DNA of 63,089 bases from Cyclobacteriaceae bacterium (GCA_028285445.1 JANQPQ010000028.1:1-63089); one strand, 5' to 3'; positions 9,102-18,985 are shown, counted from the first letter of the stretch. Numbers and translations: made by a program. The notes: a model not told the origin generated them from the sequence alone.

Positions 9102-10211
9102 ATGAAAAAACTAAATATTTTGATAACAGTGGCTTTAGCGCCATTATTATTCAGTGTTACAAAGGCACAGACCTTAAGAGAAGATCTGCAAACGCAATTG
9201 TTAGATCCTATGCCGAAAACATTGGCCTCTCACAATGTGCCCGGCGTAGCCATCGCCATATTCCATCAAGGTGAGCAAATAGTAGAATCTTTGAGTGGCT
9301 TTGCAGACCTAGAAGAACAGCAGTCAATAACCTCCCAAACAGGATTTAATATTGGGTCGGTATCTAAGACCTTTACTGCCTGGGGAGTGATGAAACTTGT
9401 TGAGAAAGGTCGTGTTGCTCTTTCAGACCAAGTTGAGCGACACCTTAAGCAATGGAGGTTCCCAGCTGGTGATTTTGATGGATCAACAATCACTATTCAG
9501 ATGCTATTATCACACACTGCAGGCTTGTCGGTGCATGGTTATGAAGGTCTTAGTAACAGTAAGCAGCTACCGACCATAGAAGGTTCTCTTAATGGTACAA
9601 AATCTTTGCACACAAAGGTGGAAATCCTATCAGAACCCGGTACTGCGTTCAAATATTCCGGAGGTGGATATACTGTGCTACAACTGATGATAGAAGATGT
9701 TACTGGTCAATCTTTTGAGAAGTATATGGAGCAGGAAGTATTTGAGCCACTTAACATGCGGGGAACGAGTTTTAAGATAGGTAAGGACGTAATAAGTTCT
9801 TCCTCCAAGCCCTATAACGAGGAAGGTAAAGAAATCCCCTTGCGGTTCTTTACGGCCAAAGCAGCAGCCGGTCTTCATACGAATTTAGAGGACATGATAA
9901 AGTTTGTTAAGGCCTCTTTTGGAACAAATCCCGTGCTTACAGACTCCAGTTTAAAAATACTACGAGAGCCAACTGAGCAATCCGGTGGAGATTATGGACT
10001 AGGACACATGATAATGAATCGGTTTGGGAGCTTCACACTAACCGGACACGGTGGATCCAATGAAGGCTGGGAAGCGGGCTTTTTGATTGATTATGCAACC
10101 AATTCCGGTGTACTGATCTTAACAAACAGCTCCGCGGGAAAAGCTGTCATATTTCAATGTTTAGGAATTTGGGCTAAGCTATATGGCAACTCTTTAAGTG
10201 GAAGTGACTAA
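9102..10211 (+). CDS. Secreted serine hydrolase, beta-lactamase/class C fold
   Basis: From ATG 9102 the product is 369 residues with a signal peptide (about 1-22, ending VTKAQ). It carries the SxxK motif as GSVSKTF (Ser86, Lys89) and the third motif as GHGGSNEGW, so both the nucleophile and the general base are kept. The middle motif is KYSGGGY, where Gly replaces the Asn of the usual YxN. Family members are periplasmic D-amino-acid peptidases, esterases or beta-lactamases, and substrate cannot be assigned. An ATG-less upstream extension is possible in the frame but would precede the signal peptide. The gene diverges from the first LytTR pair. Confidence 0.82.
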   Translation: MKKLNILITVALAPLLFSVTKAQTLREDLQTQLLDPMPKTLASHNVPGVAIAIFHQGEQIVESLSGFADLEEQQSITSQTGFNIGSVSKTFTAWGVMKLVEKGRVALSDQVERHLKQWRFPAGDFDGSTITIQMLLSHTAGLSVHGYEGLSNSKQLPTIEGSLNGTKSLHTKVEILSEPGTAFKYSGGGYTVLQLMIEDVTGQSFEKYMEQEVFEPLNMRGTSFKIGKDVISSSSKPYNEEGKEIPLRFFTAKAAAGLHTNLEDMIKFVKASFGTNPVLTDSSLKILREPTEQSGGDYGLGHMIMNRFGSFTLTGHGGSNEGWEAGFLIDYATNSGVLILTNSSAGKAVIFQCLGIWAKLYGNSLSGSD

Positions 10212-10225
10212 TAACCGTAAGTACA

Positions 10226-10256
10226 GGGTTGCTGCTCTGATTAAGGGTAGCAACCC
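10226..10256. terminator. Possible terminator hairpin between convergent genes
   Basis: GGGTTGCT pairs with AGCAACCC, an 8-base stem with a 15-base loop, in the 75-base space between the serine hydrolase (+) and the molybdopterin oxidoreductase (-). There is no clear T-run on either side, so the function is uncertain. Confidence 0.4.
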
Positions 10257-10286
10257 ACAATCACATTAATCAGTCGACATTCGTCC

Positions 10287-12548
10287 TTATGATACTTTAC
10301 TCAACTTCACCACCGTATCATTCCAGCACTGGGCCCCAGAAATAGGATCACCATAGTTTGGTATGATTTTATTCAAATGCATGCCATGATCTTCCCAGGA
10401 AACAAGTTCAGTATCAGAATCGTTGTTTGTGCTAATCGCAGATTCCTTGCCTGAGGCGAACTCTCCAAAGGCCCAATGGCCCAAATGGTGAGAAATTGAG
10501 ATGGCATTGGGATGAACCCCTTGAGTAACCCTGGCTTTTGTAACCAGCTCACCGATACTTGATTTCAGCTTGATCCAATCATCATCTTCAATGCCCAGCC
10601 GCTCAGCTGTCTGCGCATTGATCCAGGCCGGGTTTTCATGGTAGATCTCCATTAGCCATTTGCAGTTCTGCGTTCTGGAATGAGTATGAACGTTCACTTT
10701 GAATGTGGTGAGAATGAGTTCATCCTCTGCCAGGTCAGGATGATCAGGATGAGAGATCCAGCCTGGCAACCCTGAGAAGCCGCTATCCTGCAAACGTTGG
10801 GAAAATAGATTTACCTTCCCGCGCTTAACCATTTGAGGTTGTACCGAATGATCATGCCAAATCCCATGTTCCTTCATATACTCAAATCCACCAGCCTCTT
10901 TGAGGCCACTGGTGGCGTTGCAAGCTGCCTGGATAAATTCTTCTGCAGAATTAAAGCCTAGATTTAGATTAAGTCTATTCCCAATTTCACAGGCCACGTC
11001 AACAAAATTCCTCGATTCACCCAAAGGCGCATGCACAGGCTGACGAATGTAATATTCCGGAATACCATCAGCAGTGCCTTTACCTTCTGCGGTCCACCTT
11101 TCTAGGAATGATGCATCAGGCAGTACCAAGTCAGCTAGCTCGGTAGTTTCACTGAGGCCGACGTCGACAGCAACCAGGAAAGGGATATTCTCTGTATCCT
11201 TATAAACTTCGATGTTTTCATTACAATTGCCATTGGCATATACCGGGTTGTGGCAGTAGACCATATACACTTCAGGTCTCCCCTTTCCTTTTTTGATTTG
11301 AGTTAAGATCTGATGCGATATACTACCATCCGGTACTGCGAACTGGCCATCATCACCATTGAAGATTGGTAGCCTGGCATCAGGCCGTTCCGGTCTTGGA
11401 AAAGGATAGTTCCAACTTGGCCTTCCACCACGCCAAACCTCCCTGCCAATATTACCCGCAATGACATCCAGCATGTAGATTGCTCTTTGTGCTTGCACCC
11501 CGTTAAAATGCATAAAGGCTCCCCTAAATGAAGTACATGCACCAGCTTGGGCCTGGCCATATTCGATAGCAATCTCTTCTAATAAGGTTGATGGCACTCC
11601 AGATATTTCTTCCGCCCATTTCGGATTATATCTGGCCAGGTGAGCATGCAAATCTTCAACAGTAACATTAGCCACTTCTTCAATCTCTTCTTTATTATAA
11701 AGGCCCTCTCTCAATAATACGTGAGACAGGGCAAGTATTACGGCTAAGTCGGTTCCAGGCTTTACGGGTATCCACTTGTCCGATTTAGCAGCAGTGTTAG
11801 ATAATCTTACATCGAAAGTATAGATCTTAACTCCACGCTCTCGCATTTTAGCTACTCGACGAATTATGGGGATGTGATCAATACCGGCATCAAGCAGGCT
11901 GCGGCCAAAATTCAGGATGATTTCAGCATCGTCAAACCTTTTACTAGGGCTCACGTCACCGGTGAGCATGTATGCGATAGAACCTGCCCGATTGCAGATC
12001 GAATCGTGATTGCCGATGGAAGATGATCCATAAGCCCTAAGGAAATGGTAAATATTAATGATATAGTCCGTGCCAACCATTCTGCCATAATGGAAGAGAA
12101 ATTTCTCAGGAGTGCCTTCTTCTCGAAGTGTCCGTAAACCCTTAACCTTGGAACCTTCAATTTCTCCTCCCTCAACAAGCAGATTCAAGGCTTCTTCCCA
12201 GGAGATGCGTTCCCATTTACCGCTACCCCTTTTGCCCATTCTTTTCAACGGATAGAGCAGCCGATCAGGATTATACATTTGACTGATGCCGGCCTGTCCC
12301 TTTGCACAAACCTTACCTTCGTTGCGAAGAGACTTTGGGTTCCCCTCGATTTTGACCAATCTATCCCCCTTAGTAAAAGCAGTTATTGAGCAACGTGAAA
12401 CACATTGCCAGCAAGCCGAAGCTATTTCTTTTTTCTCCCCGCTATTAGGAAAGCTATTGGTCTTCTCCTCTTTGCTCAAGTTTTCACAGGCCTGAAAAAT
12501 GGCGGCCGATCCAATAGTTGCTATCTGTACAAATTCTCTTCTTTTCAT
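10287..12548 (-). CDS. Tat-exported molybdopterin oxidoreductase (Psr/Phs-like catalytic subunit)
   Basis: A 753-residue member of the DMSO-reductase family. The N-terminus MKRREFVQIATIGSAA carries a twin-arginine-like signal and ends at FQAC21, a plausible lipobox, so it may be a Tat lipoprotein. Cys46, Cys49, Cys53 and Cys81 bind the N-terminal [4Fe-4S] cluster. Cys185 in HDSICNRAG sits where polysulfide- and thiosulfate-reductase-type enzymes place the Mo-ligating cysteine. The C-terminal molydop-binding domain (from about 625) has TTFKVNVHTHSRTQN and SISHHLGHW. It starts with a 4-base ATGA overlap with the ferredoxin subunit gene. Polysulfide, thiosulfate, tetrathionate or arsenic compounds are possible substrates. 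No membrane quinol-oxidising subunit is adjacent. Confidence 0.85.
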   Translation of the reverse strand: MKRREFVQIATIGSAAIFQACENLSKEEKTNSFPNSGEKKEIASACWQCVSRCSITAFTKGDRLVKIEGNPKSLRNEGKVCAKGQAGISQMYNPDRLLYPLKRMGKRGSGKWERISWEEALNLLVEGGEIEGSKVKGLRTLREEGTPEKFLFHYGRMVGTDYIINIYHFLRAYGSSSIGNHDSICNRAGSIAYMLTGDVSPSKRFDDAEIILNFGRSLLDAGIDHIPIIRRVAKMRERGVKIYTFDVRLSNTAAKSDKWIPVKPGTDLAVILALSHVLLREGLYNKEEIEEVANVTVEDLHAHLARYNPKWAEEISGVPSTLLEEIAIEYGQAQAGACTSFRGAFMHFNGVQAQRAIYMLDVIAGNIGREVWRGGRPSWNYPFPRPERPDARLPIFNGDDGQFAVPDGSISHQILTQIKKGKGRPEVYMVYCHNPVYANGNCNENIEVYKDTENIPFLVAVDVGLSETTELADLVLPDASFLERWTAEGKGTADGIPEYYIRQPVHAPLGESRNFVDVACEIGNRLNLNLGFNSAEEFIQAACNATSGLKEAGGFEYMKEHGIWHDHSVQPQMVKRGKVNLFSQRLQDSGFSGLPGWISHPDHPDLAEDELILTTFKVNVHTHSRTQNCKWLMEIYHENPAWINAQTAERLGIEDDDWIKLKSSIGELVTKARVTQGVHPNAISISHHLGHWAFGEFASGKESAISTNNDSDTELVSWEDHGMHLNKIIPNYGDPISGAQCWNDTVVKLSKVS

Positions 12549-13276
12549 GCCTTCTTATTGATTGCTTTAGAAACTTTAAATATCTCAGGCATGCCACCTT
12601 TATAGAACACCTGGGGTTTAGTCCCCTCTTCGGGCATAAGGCCTGAAAGCCCCTCTTCATTAACTAGCTTAAAAACCTTGCTATTCGGATCTTCAAGGTC
12701 TCCAAATATTCTGGCATCGGTTGGACAGGTATTTGAACAGGCGGGCTCCAGGCCTTCAGCCAGCCTATGTTCACAAAAATTGCACTTATCGGCCTTACCA
12801 ACTGCTCTCGCTGGATAATCAGCAACCTCTTTGCTGGGGTTGGTATCGGGGTTTATATAGATGGCTCCATAAGGGCAAGCTCCTACACAAAGCTGAAACC
12901 CATGGCACTTGTCTTTGTCAATATCCACCAGTCCATTGTCTTTCTGAAAAATGGCATCGTTGGGGCAAGCTGGAATACAGGGAGCATCTTCGCAATGATT
13001 ACACATCATTGGAAGGAAAAACCGTGTCGTTTCGGGGTAATTGCCATGCTCTTGCTCCAAAACCTTGGTTCTGGAACCTCCAATAGCTACACCATTCTCA
13101 GATTTGCAGGCTACTGTGCAAGCATGACAACCAATGCATTTGTCAAGATCCATTACCATGGCCAATCTGCTTTTGGGTTTGGCGGAGGGTTTTAACCACC
13201 AAAACATGGAGCTAACTCCGGCGACAGAGATTCCTAGCATTCGCAGGGCAGACTTTCGGGATAGGTTTTTGAGCAT
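12545..13276 (-). CDS. Four-cluster ferredoxin subunit of the molybdopterin oxidoreductase
   Basis: A 243-residue protein from ATG 13276. The N-terminus (RKSALRMLGISVAGVSSMFWW) is hydrophobic and resembles a degenerate Tat signal or a membrane anchor. Four cysteine groups follow: CIGCHACTVAC, CNHCEDAPCIPAC, CHGFQLCVGAC and CNFC...CSNTC. This is the pattern of PsrB/PhsB/DmsB-type electron-transfer subunits with four [4Fe-4S] clusters. It would pass electrons to the catalytic subunit encoded directly downstream with an ATGA overlap. Normally a NrfD/PsrC-type membrane protein completes the complex; none is encoded on either side, so the quinone partner is encoded elsewhere or is different. Confidence 0.87.
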   Translation of the reverse strand: MLKNLSRKSALRMLGISVAGVSSMFWWLKPSAKPKSRLAMVMDLDKCIGCHACTVACKSENGVAIGGSRTKVLEQEHGNYPETTRFFLPMMCNHCEDAPCIPACPNDAIFQKDNGLVDIDKDKCHGFQLCVGACPYGAIYINPDTNPSKEVADYPARAVGKADKCNFCEHRLAEGLEPACSNTCPTDARIFGDLEDPNSKVFKLVNEEGLSGLMPEEGTKPQVFYKGGMPEIFKVSKAINKKA

Positions 13277-13347
13277 AGACGCAAAACAGTTAGGCTTAAC
13301 ATATAATAAGACGGAAGGCTGCGAAAAAGACGCAACCAATTACAATC

Positions 13348-13388
13348 GTCTTAGGAAAGGTACAGATCGCTTATTAACGATCTAAGAC
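13348..13388. promoter_or_regulatory. Nested inverted repeats upstream of the ferredoxin gene
   Basis: GTCTTAG (13348-13354) is complementary to CTAAGAC (13382-13388), and AGATCG (13364-13369) to CGATCT (13378-13383). The repeats lie between the PadR stop and the ferredoxin start, so they may be a terminator for the PadR operon or an operator for the oxidoreductase. There is no strong T-run. Confidence 0.3.
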
Positions 13389-13430
13389 TGTTTGCATTTT
13401 TAACATTTCCGATGAATGTTTATTGAAAAC

Positions 13431-13760
13431 CTAGGTGCCCAGGAACCTCACCACGCTATCATAGATGGAGAGAATTTCTGCTTCCTTGGTGTCATACTCC
13501 GCCATCCCTCGTTTTGTGATAGAATAGTACTTTCTATCACGGTTCTTAACCTGCCTGATTTTCGATTTGATAAACCCTTTTTCCTCTAGCTTATGAAGTA
13601 TGGGATAGAGGCTTCCCTCCGTAATGGTTAAACCTGATTGGCTCAGCACCCTTATTTTCTTTTCGATCTCATAACCATAAAGCGCTGCATTTCCTTTTAG
13701 CAGTTTCAAGATCAATGCTGGGTAAATACCCCGAATAAGTTGTGGGTCGAATTTATTCAT
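13431..13760 (-). CDS. PadR-family transcriptional regulator
   Basis: A 109-residue winged-helix protein. The PadR domain covers residues about 15-95 and has the usual ALILKLLKGNAALYGYEIEK opening and TEGSLYPILHKLEEKGFI recognition region. The C-terminal helix expected for dimerisation is short. It overlaps the end of the upstream permease gene by 8 bases, so the two are translationally coupled. PadR proteins next to FtsX-type permeases usually repress that operon. A perfect 21-bp inverted repeat overlaps the start codon of the permease gene and is a natural operator candidate. Confidence 0.88.
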   Translation of the reverse strand: MNKFDPQLIRGIYPALILKLLKGNAALYGYEIEKKIRVLSQSGLTITEGSLYPILHKLEEKGFIKSKIRQVKNRDRKYYSITKRGMAEYDTKEAEILSIYDSVVRFLGT

Positions 13761-16380
13761 AGCCTAGTGAATCTACAGCATCCCTGTTGGCGGCTCTGAC
13801 AATAATAAAAGAGGTGGTTAATACCACCACAGTTGCGACAATGAGTAATGGAAGAGTCATGTTCCAGAAGGTAATATCTACATGATAGGCAAAGCTTTCA
13901 AGCCATTTGCCTACAACCCACATGGTTGAGGGTAATACGAGAATGGATCCAATTGCGATAAGCAAGAAATAATCCCTGAGGAATATTCTAAGTATTTCTC
14001 CGGTTGATGCACCAAGCACCTTTCGCAGGCCAATTTCTTTGGCTCTGATGGCAGTGTCAAAATAGGTCAGGCCGAATATTCCAAGCATGGCGATCAAAAG
14101 TGATAGGAAAGTAAAAACCAATATGATTCTCTCCAGTTGTAACTCCGTGTTGTATTGGTTCTGATATCTATCATTCACCAAGTGAAAGTTGAAAGGCACA
14201 TCAGGAAACAGGGCCGCCCATTGCGATTCGATCTGTCTTATTACGATCTGAGGCGATTGGTTTTCATTGAATTTAACATTCAAGAAGTGATTCCTTGCAG
14301 GTTGAATATCCATCACCATAGGCCCAATTTTATCATGTAACGATTCAAAGTTGAAATCCCTTACAATACCTACTATAGGACCAGACTTGAGGTAGGAACC
14401 GTTTTCGTTTTGGGCCCGATAACTAAGCTTTGACTGCACCGCATCCTCGGCGGATTTAAACCCGAGCAGTGGCACTGCGCCTTCGTTGATAATAAAAGAA
14501 GCCGTATCAGTTGTGAACTCTTTGGAGAAACTTCTTCCAGCCAGCAATGGGATTTGGAAGGTATTAAGAAAATCGAAGTCAACGTGCAATCTGCCCATCA
14601 CCGCCGAATCTGAATGGGAGATGTAGAGACTTCTGTATAGTTGATCACCTGACATACGGTGGCTTGAGAGCGCAGTAAATTTAACTTCTGGCATTTCCAC
14701 TAATTTGGACTTTAGCAGTTCCAGTTTTTGTTGATCTTCAACATAAAGCGGGATTTCAATGACTCCGTCCTTCTCAAACCCGGTATCGGAAGTAATTAGA
14801 AAATTAACCTGATTGGAAATGGTTAAGGTCGAGGCAATAAGACCAAGCCCTGCCATGAATTGAAATGTGATTAGGCCTTTACGAAGTGAGAATCTTTTCC
14901 CGGACGGATTCTTGAATTCTCTACCTCTGAGAGCAGAATAAATGGAAACATCAGCCATTTGGACAGAAGTGTATAAGCCCGAAGAGATAGTGATTAATGC
15001 GATTAGTACTACCCCTGTAAGTAGAATGATTTGGTACGGGGGTAGAATAAGAGGCATTTCCAGAAATGCCCTAACCTGCGGCAGTATGTACATCACCAGC
15101 ATTAGGGAAACCAGAAAACTACCTGTCGCCAAAATTGCAGATTCCACCATAAACTGCATAAAAACCAAAGGTTTAGTGCTGCCAAGAACCTTTACTACCC
15201 CTACTTCCTTTACCCGTTTGAGAGCCCGGGCATTAGATAGATTTATGTAGTTAATAATGGAAAGCAAGAGTATGGCCAAGCCTACAACAGCGGCCGTTAC
15301 TAGTGTTGAAATGTTGGTGTTAGCTGAGAGCTCATTCTCCAAATTCCCACTGGTATGAATCTTAGTTACCGGCTGCAGCTTTATTTGGATGTTCTCGTTG
15401 ATATATGGCTCAAGGATCGATTGTATTTGCGATTGGGTAGCCAGGACATTGGCATCTTCCCGAATATGAAGATATGTATAGTAGTACAACACATTCCAGT
15501 TGTCAATTATGTTGAACCAAAAACTTGTTCCCAGGGTGGAAAATGATCCTATGAGATCAGCCTGAAGGTGAGAATTTACCGGCAGATCCTCAACAACCCC
15601 AGTTACGGTGAGTACCACGTCGGTCTCGTAGATCAACTCTTTGCCAATAGGGTCCTCATTCCCAAAATACCTAGCTGCTGCGGATTCGCTGATTACGACA
15701 TTGTTTGGTGCAGCCAAAACAGTAGCTGGATTTCCTTTCAACAGATCGAACGAAAAAAGTGCAAAAAACGAACTATCTGCCCAGATCAAATCGCTCTCGT
15801 AGAATTGTTTGTCAAAGGCGTTGGATTTTACCGACACTGGCAAACGGTACTTCATCAGCCTTACCACATCCCGTGCTTCTGGTAGCTCATGGGTAATGTG
15901 CGGACCCCACGGAGCTCCGGAAAAGGCAGACCGTCGTACGCTTCCATCTTGTCGCTGCTGTTGGATTGTTAATCGGAAGGTGCTACTACTCGCCTCATGA
16001 AATTGGTCAAAACTAGTTTCGTGGTAGATGTAGTTTCCAATAATTAGGGATGCGGAAATACCAGTCACCAAGCCAACCAAGTTAATTACTGATGTCATTC
16101 GGTATTTAGCTAGTGCTCTAATACCAAGTTTTATATGGCTTTTTATCATGGTTCTGTATCTGAGTTGCTGGAATAGGCTTTTGTTGGTGCGATGGAAAGA
16201 ATCTTTCTTCTTGTTGTCAAGCGCTCGATCAAGGGCCGCGGAAAAGGAGAATCCCTGAGCCATAAGCTCTTCTACCTGTTCACAGGTATGATCTGTAAGT
16301 TCATCAAGTAGTGGTGTGTATGAAACACCTGAATCTATTAGAAGCTTCCTTACCTGATTTATTTGTGGTTTGGTTAACAT
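13753..16380 (-). CDS. FtsX/MacB-type permease with N-terminal prefix domain (PadR-linked)
   Basis: 875 residues. The first 65 form a soluble helical prefix (TPLLDELTDHTCEQVEELMA) like those found on PadR-associated permeases. A membrane span (about 95-118), a periplasmic domain, and the first FtsX block with RVKEVGVVKVLGS (about 385-398) follow. After a span near 500 comes a second periplasmic domain and a final FtsX block with RAKEIGLRKVLGAS (about 780-793). It is an orphan permease: no ATPase is encoded nearby. It lies 91 bases downstream of another FtsX permease and overlaps the PadR gene. The pair may form a heterodimer, which is inference. The substrate is unknown. Confidence 0.85.
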   Translation of the reverse strand: MLTKPQINQVRKLLIDSGVSYTPLLDELTDHTCEQVEELMAQGFSFSAALDRALDNKKKDSFHRTNKSLFQQLRYRTMIKSHIKLGIRALAKYRMTSVINLVGLVTGISASLIIGNYIYHETSFDQFHEASSSTFRLTIQQQRQDGSVRRSAFSGAPWGPHITHELPEARDVVRLMKYRLPVSVKSNAFDKQFYESDLIWADSSFFALFSFDLLKGNPATVLAAPNNVVISESAAARYFGNEDPIGKELIYETDVVLTVTGVVEDLPVNSHLQADLIGSFSTLGTSFWFNIIDNWNVLYYYTYLHIREDANVLATQSQIQSILEPYINENIQIKLQPVTKIHTSGNLENELSANTNISTLVTAAVVGLAILLLSIINYINLSNARALKRVKEVGVVKVLGSTKPLVFMQFMVESAILATGSFLVSLMLVMYILPQVRAFLEMPLILPPYQIILLTGVVLIALITISSGLYTSVQMADVSIYSALRGREFKNPSGKRFSLRKGLITFQFMAGLGLIASTLTISNQVNFLITSDTGFEKDGVIEIPLYVEDQQKLELLKSKLVEMPEVKFTALSSHRMSGDQLYRSLYISHSDSAVMGRLHVDFDFLNTFQIPLLAGRSFSKEFTTDTASFIINEGAVPLLGFKSAEDAVQSKLSYRAQNENGSYLKSGPIVGIVRDFNFESLHDKIGPMVMDIQPARNHFLNVKFNENQSPQIVIRQIESQWAALFPDVPFNFHLVNDRYQNQYNTELQLERIILVFTFLSLLIAMLGIFGLTYFDTAIRAKEIGLRKVLGASTGEILRIFLRDYFLLIAIGSILVLPSTMWVVGKWLESFAYHVDITFWNMTLPLLIVATVVVLTTSFIIVRAANRDAVDSLGYE

Positions 16381-16399
16381 ACCTTGCTACCCAAGGTAT
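16379..16399. promoter_or_regulatory. 21-bp inverted repeat over the start codon of the PadR-linked permease
   Basis: Perfect 8-5-8 repeat: ATACCTTG, 5-base spacer, CAAGGTAT. The last bases overlap ATG 16380 (- strand). Its architecture equals that of the repeat upstream of the second PadR gene at 42722, although the sequences differ. It is a candidate PadR operator; a translation-controlling hairpin is the alternative. Confidence 0.5.
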
Positions 16400-16471
16400 A
16401 ACGGACATAGATCACAAAGGGTTTAGAAATTGCATCACTTGCGACAGGATTATTGATGTTTACTGGCTGAG

Positions 16472-18907
16472 CTATTCCAGGCGCAAAGCCTGAACAGGAT
16501 TCCTCAATGATGATCGATAGGCTCGATAACTAATAATTGCGAAAATCATTAAAGTAATCGCTATCAACGCAAGCAAGAACTCCAAGCCGGTAAGGCTAAC
16601 CCGGTATGCGAAGGTGTGCAGCCACTGATACAACCACCACCAGGCAACAGAAGTAGCTATAAGCATACCTGCCAGGGTAATGGCTACATATTGGCGGCCA
16701 AGCAATATTACTATCGAGCCGATGGTAGCTCCTAACACCCTTCTAATAGCCAACTCCTTAATTCTAGTCTTAAGCGTAAATGAAATGAGGCTGAATATTC
16801 CCAGAAAGGCGATAATAACAGCGAGAGCAGAGAAGATATAAGCCAATTGTAGTTGACTTCTCTCCTGCTGATATAGTTTGTTGTAGAGATCATCTACAAA
16901 AGAATACTCCATGCTAAAGTCCGGTACTACACTATCCCATTCTTGCTGAATCTGATCCATGATCTCCGGCACTGCGTTTCCATTAACTCGGACCAGAATA
17001 TTACCAAGCCACAGGGGCTCATAGAACATTACTATTGGCTCAACCTGGTTCCGCATTGATTCCTGGTGGTAGTCTTTTACCACCCCCACTATTGGTCCCT
17101 GTCCAACACTGAGGTTACCAATGGTCCAGTTGAATTGCTGACCCAGCGCTTCGTTGGCATCGTCCCATCCGATCAGCTTAATGGCGGTTTCGTTGAGAAT
17201 GTATTCGCGATTTTGAGCCAACAAGTAGCTGGGAAGATCTTCAAAGTCGCTAAGTGTCTTTGACTGTGGTATGTGTTCTCTGAAATTCCGACCAGCGATC
17301 AATTCAATACCCATAACACGGATGAAATCCCGATCAACAATTTGCGCATCCATTGCTCTTGATTGCTCGCTATCCTCATCCATCCCTTCTACGTAATAGA
17401 TTCCCGTATCACGGATTTCTCTTGAGGGTACTTCCATGCAGGCACCAACAGCTTCCACACCATTTAGTTGCTCAAGTTCCAGTTTTAGAGTTTGATACTT
17501 ATCGCGGCTTGTAGCTGGAATATTGGTAAGTGCGACAACTTGCTCTTTACTTATACCTATATTCTTAGACACCAGGAACTCCAACTGTCTTTTGGTCACC
17601 ATTGCTCCTGACACCAGCATAATGCAAATTGTAAGCTGCACAGCGACAAGCATATTTCTGAATCCGTAATTGCTGTGGAATGCTCTTTCGGTAGTTTGCC
17701 CCTTAAGGGCTGAGGTTGGGGAAATTCCTGAAAGGAATACAGCTGGATAATAGCTTGATAAGTAACTGATTATTAGTACTAATAGTAGCAAGCTGAGAGC
17801 TATTACTTCAGGTATAATTTCTATGAAAAGCAAGCCATTATTCCGCAAGTAGGGAATTACAAGCAGCACGGTGGTAATGGCAATAGTTGCTGCGGCTGTG
17901 GAAAAGATTGCAGCCTCAGTGATAAAGTACTGACCAATACTCAACCGGCTCGATCCCAATATTTTTCGAATTGCTACGGGTTTAGAATGCTTTAGTGATA
18001 GGACAGTATTTAGGTTGACGAAATTAATGATGGCCATAACAAGCACGAATAGGCCAACACCACCGAAAATGTATAAGTATGAAATACGGCCATTAACCGT
18101 TATCTCTCTTGCCAAGTGAGATTCCAAATGAATGCTGGAAATTTGCTGTATTGGCAATGAAATACCCGCAGCCTGCTCCTGGTTAGCATATTTCGCAATA
18201 ATTGCCGGGATCATTTCATTCCAGCTGGCGGTTGGGTCACTGTCTGCCATCAGCAAGTAGGTGTATGCCCAACCCCTGCGTGCCTCTTCTCCACTGAAGG
18301 AAGTTAACAGGTTTACGGGCAAATGAGTATTCTTGGGCAGGTTCTGCATTAGACCAGTTACCACATGGGTAATATTATCGCCCCCCTCTGTGACAATAAT
18401 TACTTCCTTACCCATGGGGTCATCTTCACCAAAATACTTGTGAGCAATATCTTCGGTAAGAATTATGGATTGTGGTTCTCGGAGAGCAGTTTTTGGATCG
18501 CCTTTTACCAGTGTAAAATCGAAAACCTCAAATACTTCCTTATCTGCAGTGAAGGCATAATTTTCACGGAACTTCTTGTCTCCCACCTTAATCTGCCTTG
18601 GCTGGTAATCCTGGAAACGAACTAATTTTTCCACTTCCGGCATTTCCTCCGGCAGGTTGTTAATCCAATCCAGGTTTACCCTGGCCCAATGACTATTAAT
18701 GCCATTGGGAAAATCATACTTCATTGTTAACCTAAAGATTCGTTCCGATTTGCTGTGCCATTTGTCGTAACTCAACTGGAACCACAAATGAAGTAGTACT
18801 ATTAGCATTACACTAATACCTACCGACAGACCAAAGATGTTTATAAGCAGGAATTGCCAATTTCTCCTGAAATTTCTAAGGGAAACAAAAAGGTAGTGCT
18901 TGAGCAT
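16472..18907 (-). CDS. FtsX/MacB-type ABC transporter permease, no dedicated ATPase
   Basis: An 811-residue permease with MacB_PCD and two FtsX blocks. The first span is at about 20-42. The first FtsX block carries LKHSKPVAIRKILGSSRLS (about 310-328) and the second RIKELAIRRVLGATIGS (about 715-731), the cytoplasmic loops that contact a partner ATPase in MacB-like pumps. There is no prefix domain. It is first in a likely three-gene operon with the prefix-bearing permease and the PadR regulator; the gap to the next gene is 91 bases. It is an orphan without an ATPase and its substrate is unknown. Confidence 0.85.
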   Translation of the reverse strand: MLKHYLFVSLRNFRRNWQFLLINIFGLSVGISVMLIVLLHLWFQLSYDKWHSKSERIFRLTMKYDFPNGINSHWARVNLDWINNLPEEMPEVEKLVRFQDYQPRQIKVGDKKFRENYAFTADKEVFEVFDFTLVKGDPKTALREPQSIILTEDIAHKYFGEDDPMGKEVIIVTEGGDNITHVVTGLMQNLPKNTHLPVNLLTSFSGEEARRGWAYTYLLMADSDPTASWNEMIPAIIAKYANQEQAAGISLPIQQISSIHLESHLAREITVNGRISYLYIFGGVGLFVLVMAIINFVNLNTVLSLKHSKPVAIRKILGSSRLSIGQYFITEAAIFSTAAATIAITTVLLVIPYLRNNGLLFIEIIPEVIALSLLLLVLIISYLSSYYPAVFLSGISPTSALKGQTTERAFHSNYGFRNMLVAVQLTICIMLVSGAMVTKRQLEFLVSKNIGISKEQVVALTNIPATSRDKYQTLKLELEQLNGVEAVGACMEVPSREIRDTGIYYVEGMDEDSEQSRAMDAQIVDRDFIRVMGIELIAGRNFREHIPQSKTLSDFEDLPSYLLAQNREYILNETAIKLIGWDDANEALGQQFNWTIGNLSVGQGPIVGVVKDYHQESMRNQVEPIVMFYEPLWLGNILVRVNGNAVPEIMDQIQQEWDSVVPDFSMEYSFVDDLYNKLYQQERSQLQLAYIFSALAVIIAFLGIFSLISFTLKTRIKELAIRRVLGATIGSIVILLGRQYVAITLAGMLIATSVAWWWLYQWLHTFAYRVSLTGLEFLLALIAITLMIFAIISYRAYRSSLRNPVQALRLE

Positions 18908-18985
18908 GTCACGTTTTTCTACCTAAAAATTAGCCACCTTATCCTACAATCCATAATAGTTAGCATTTTTAACATTTTATGTGGG

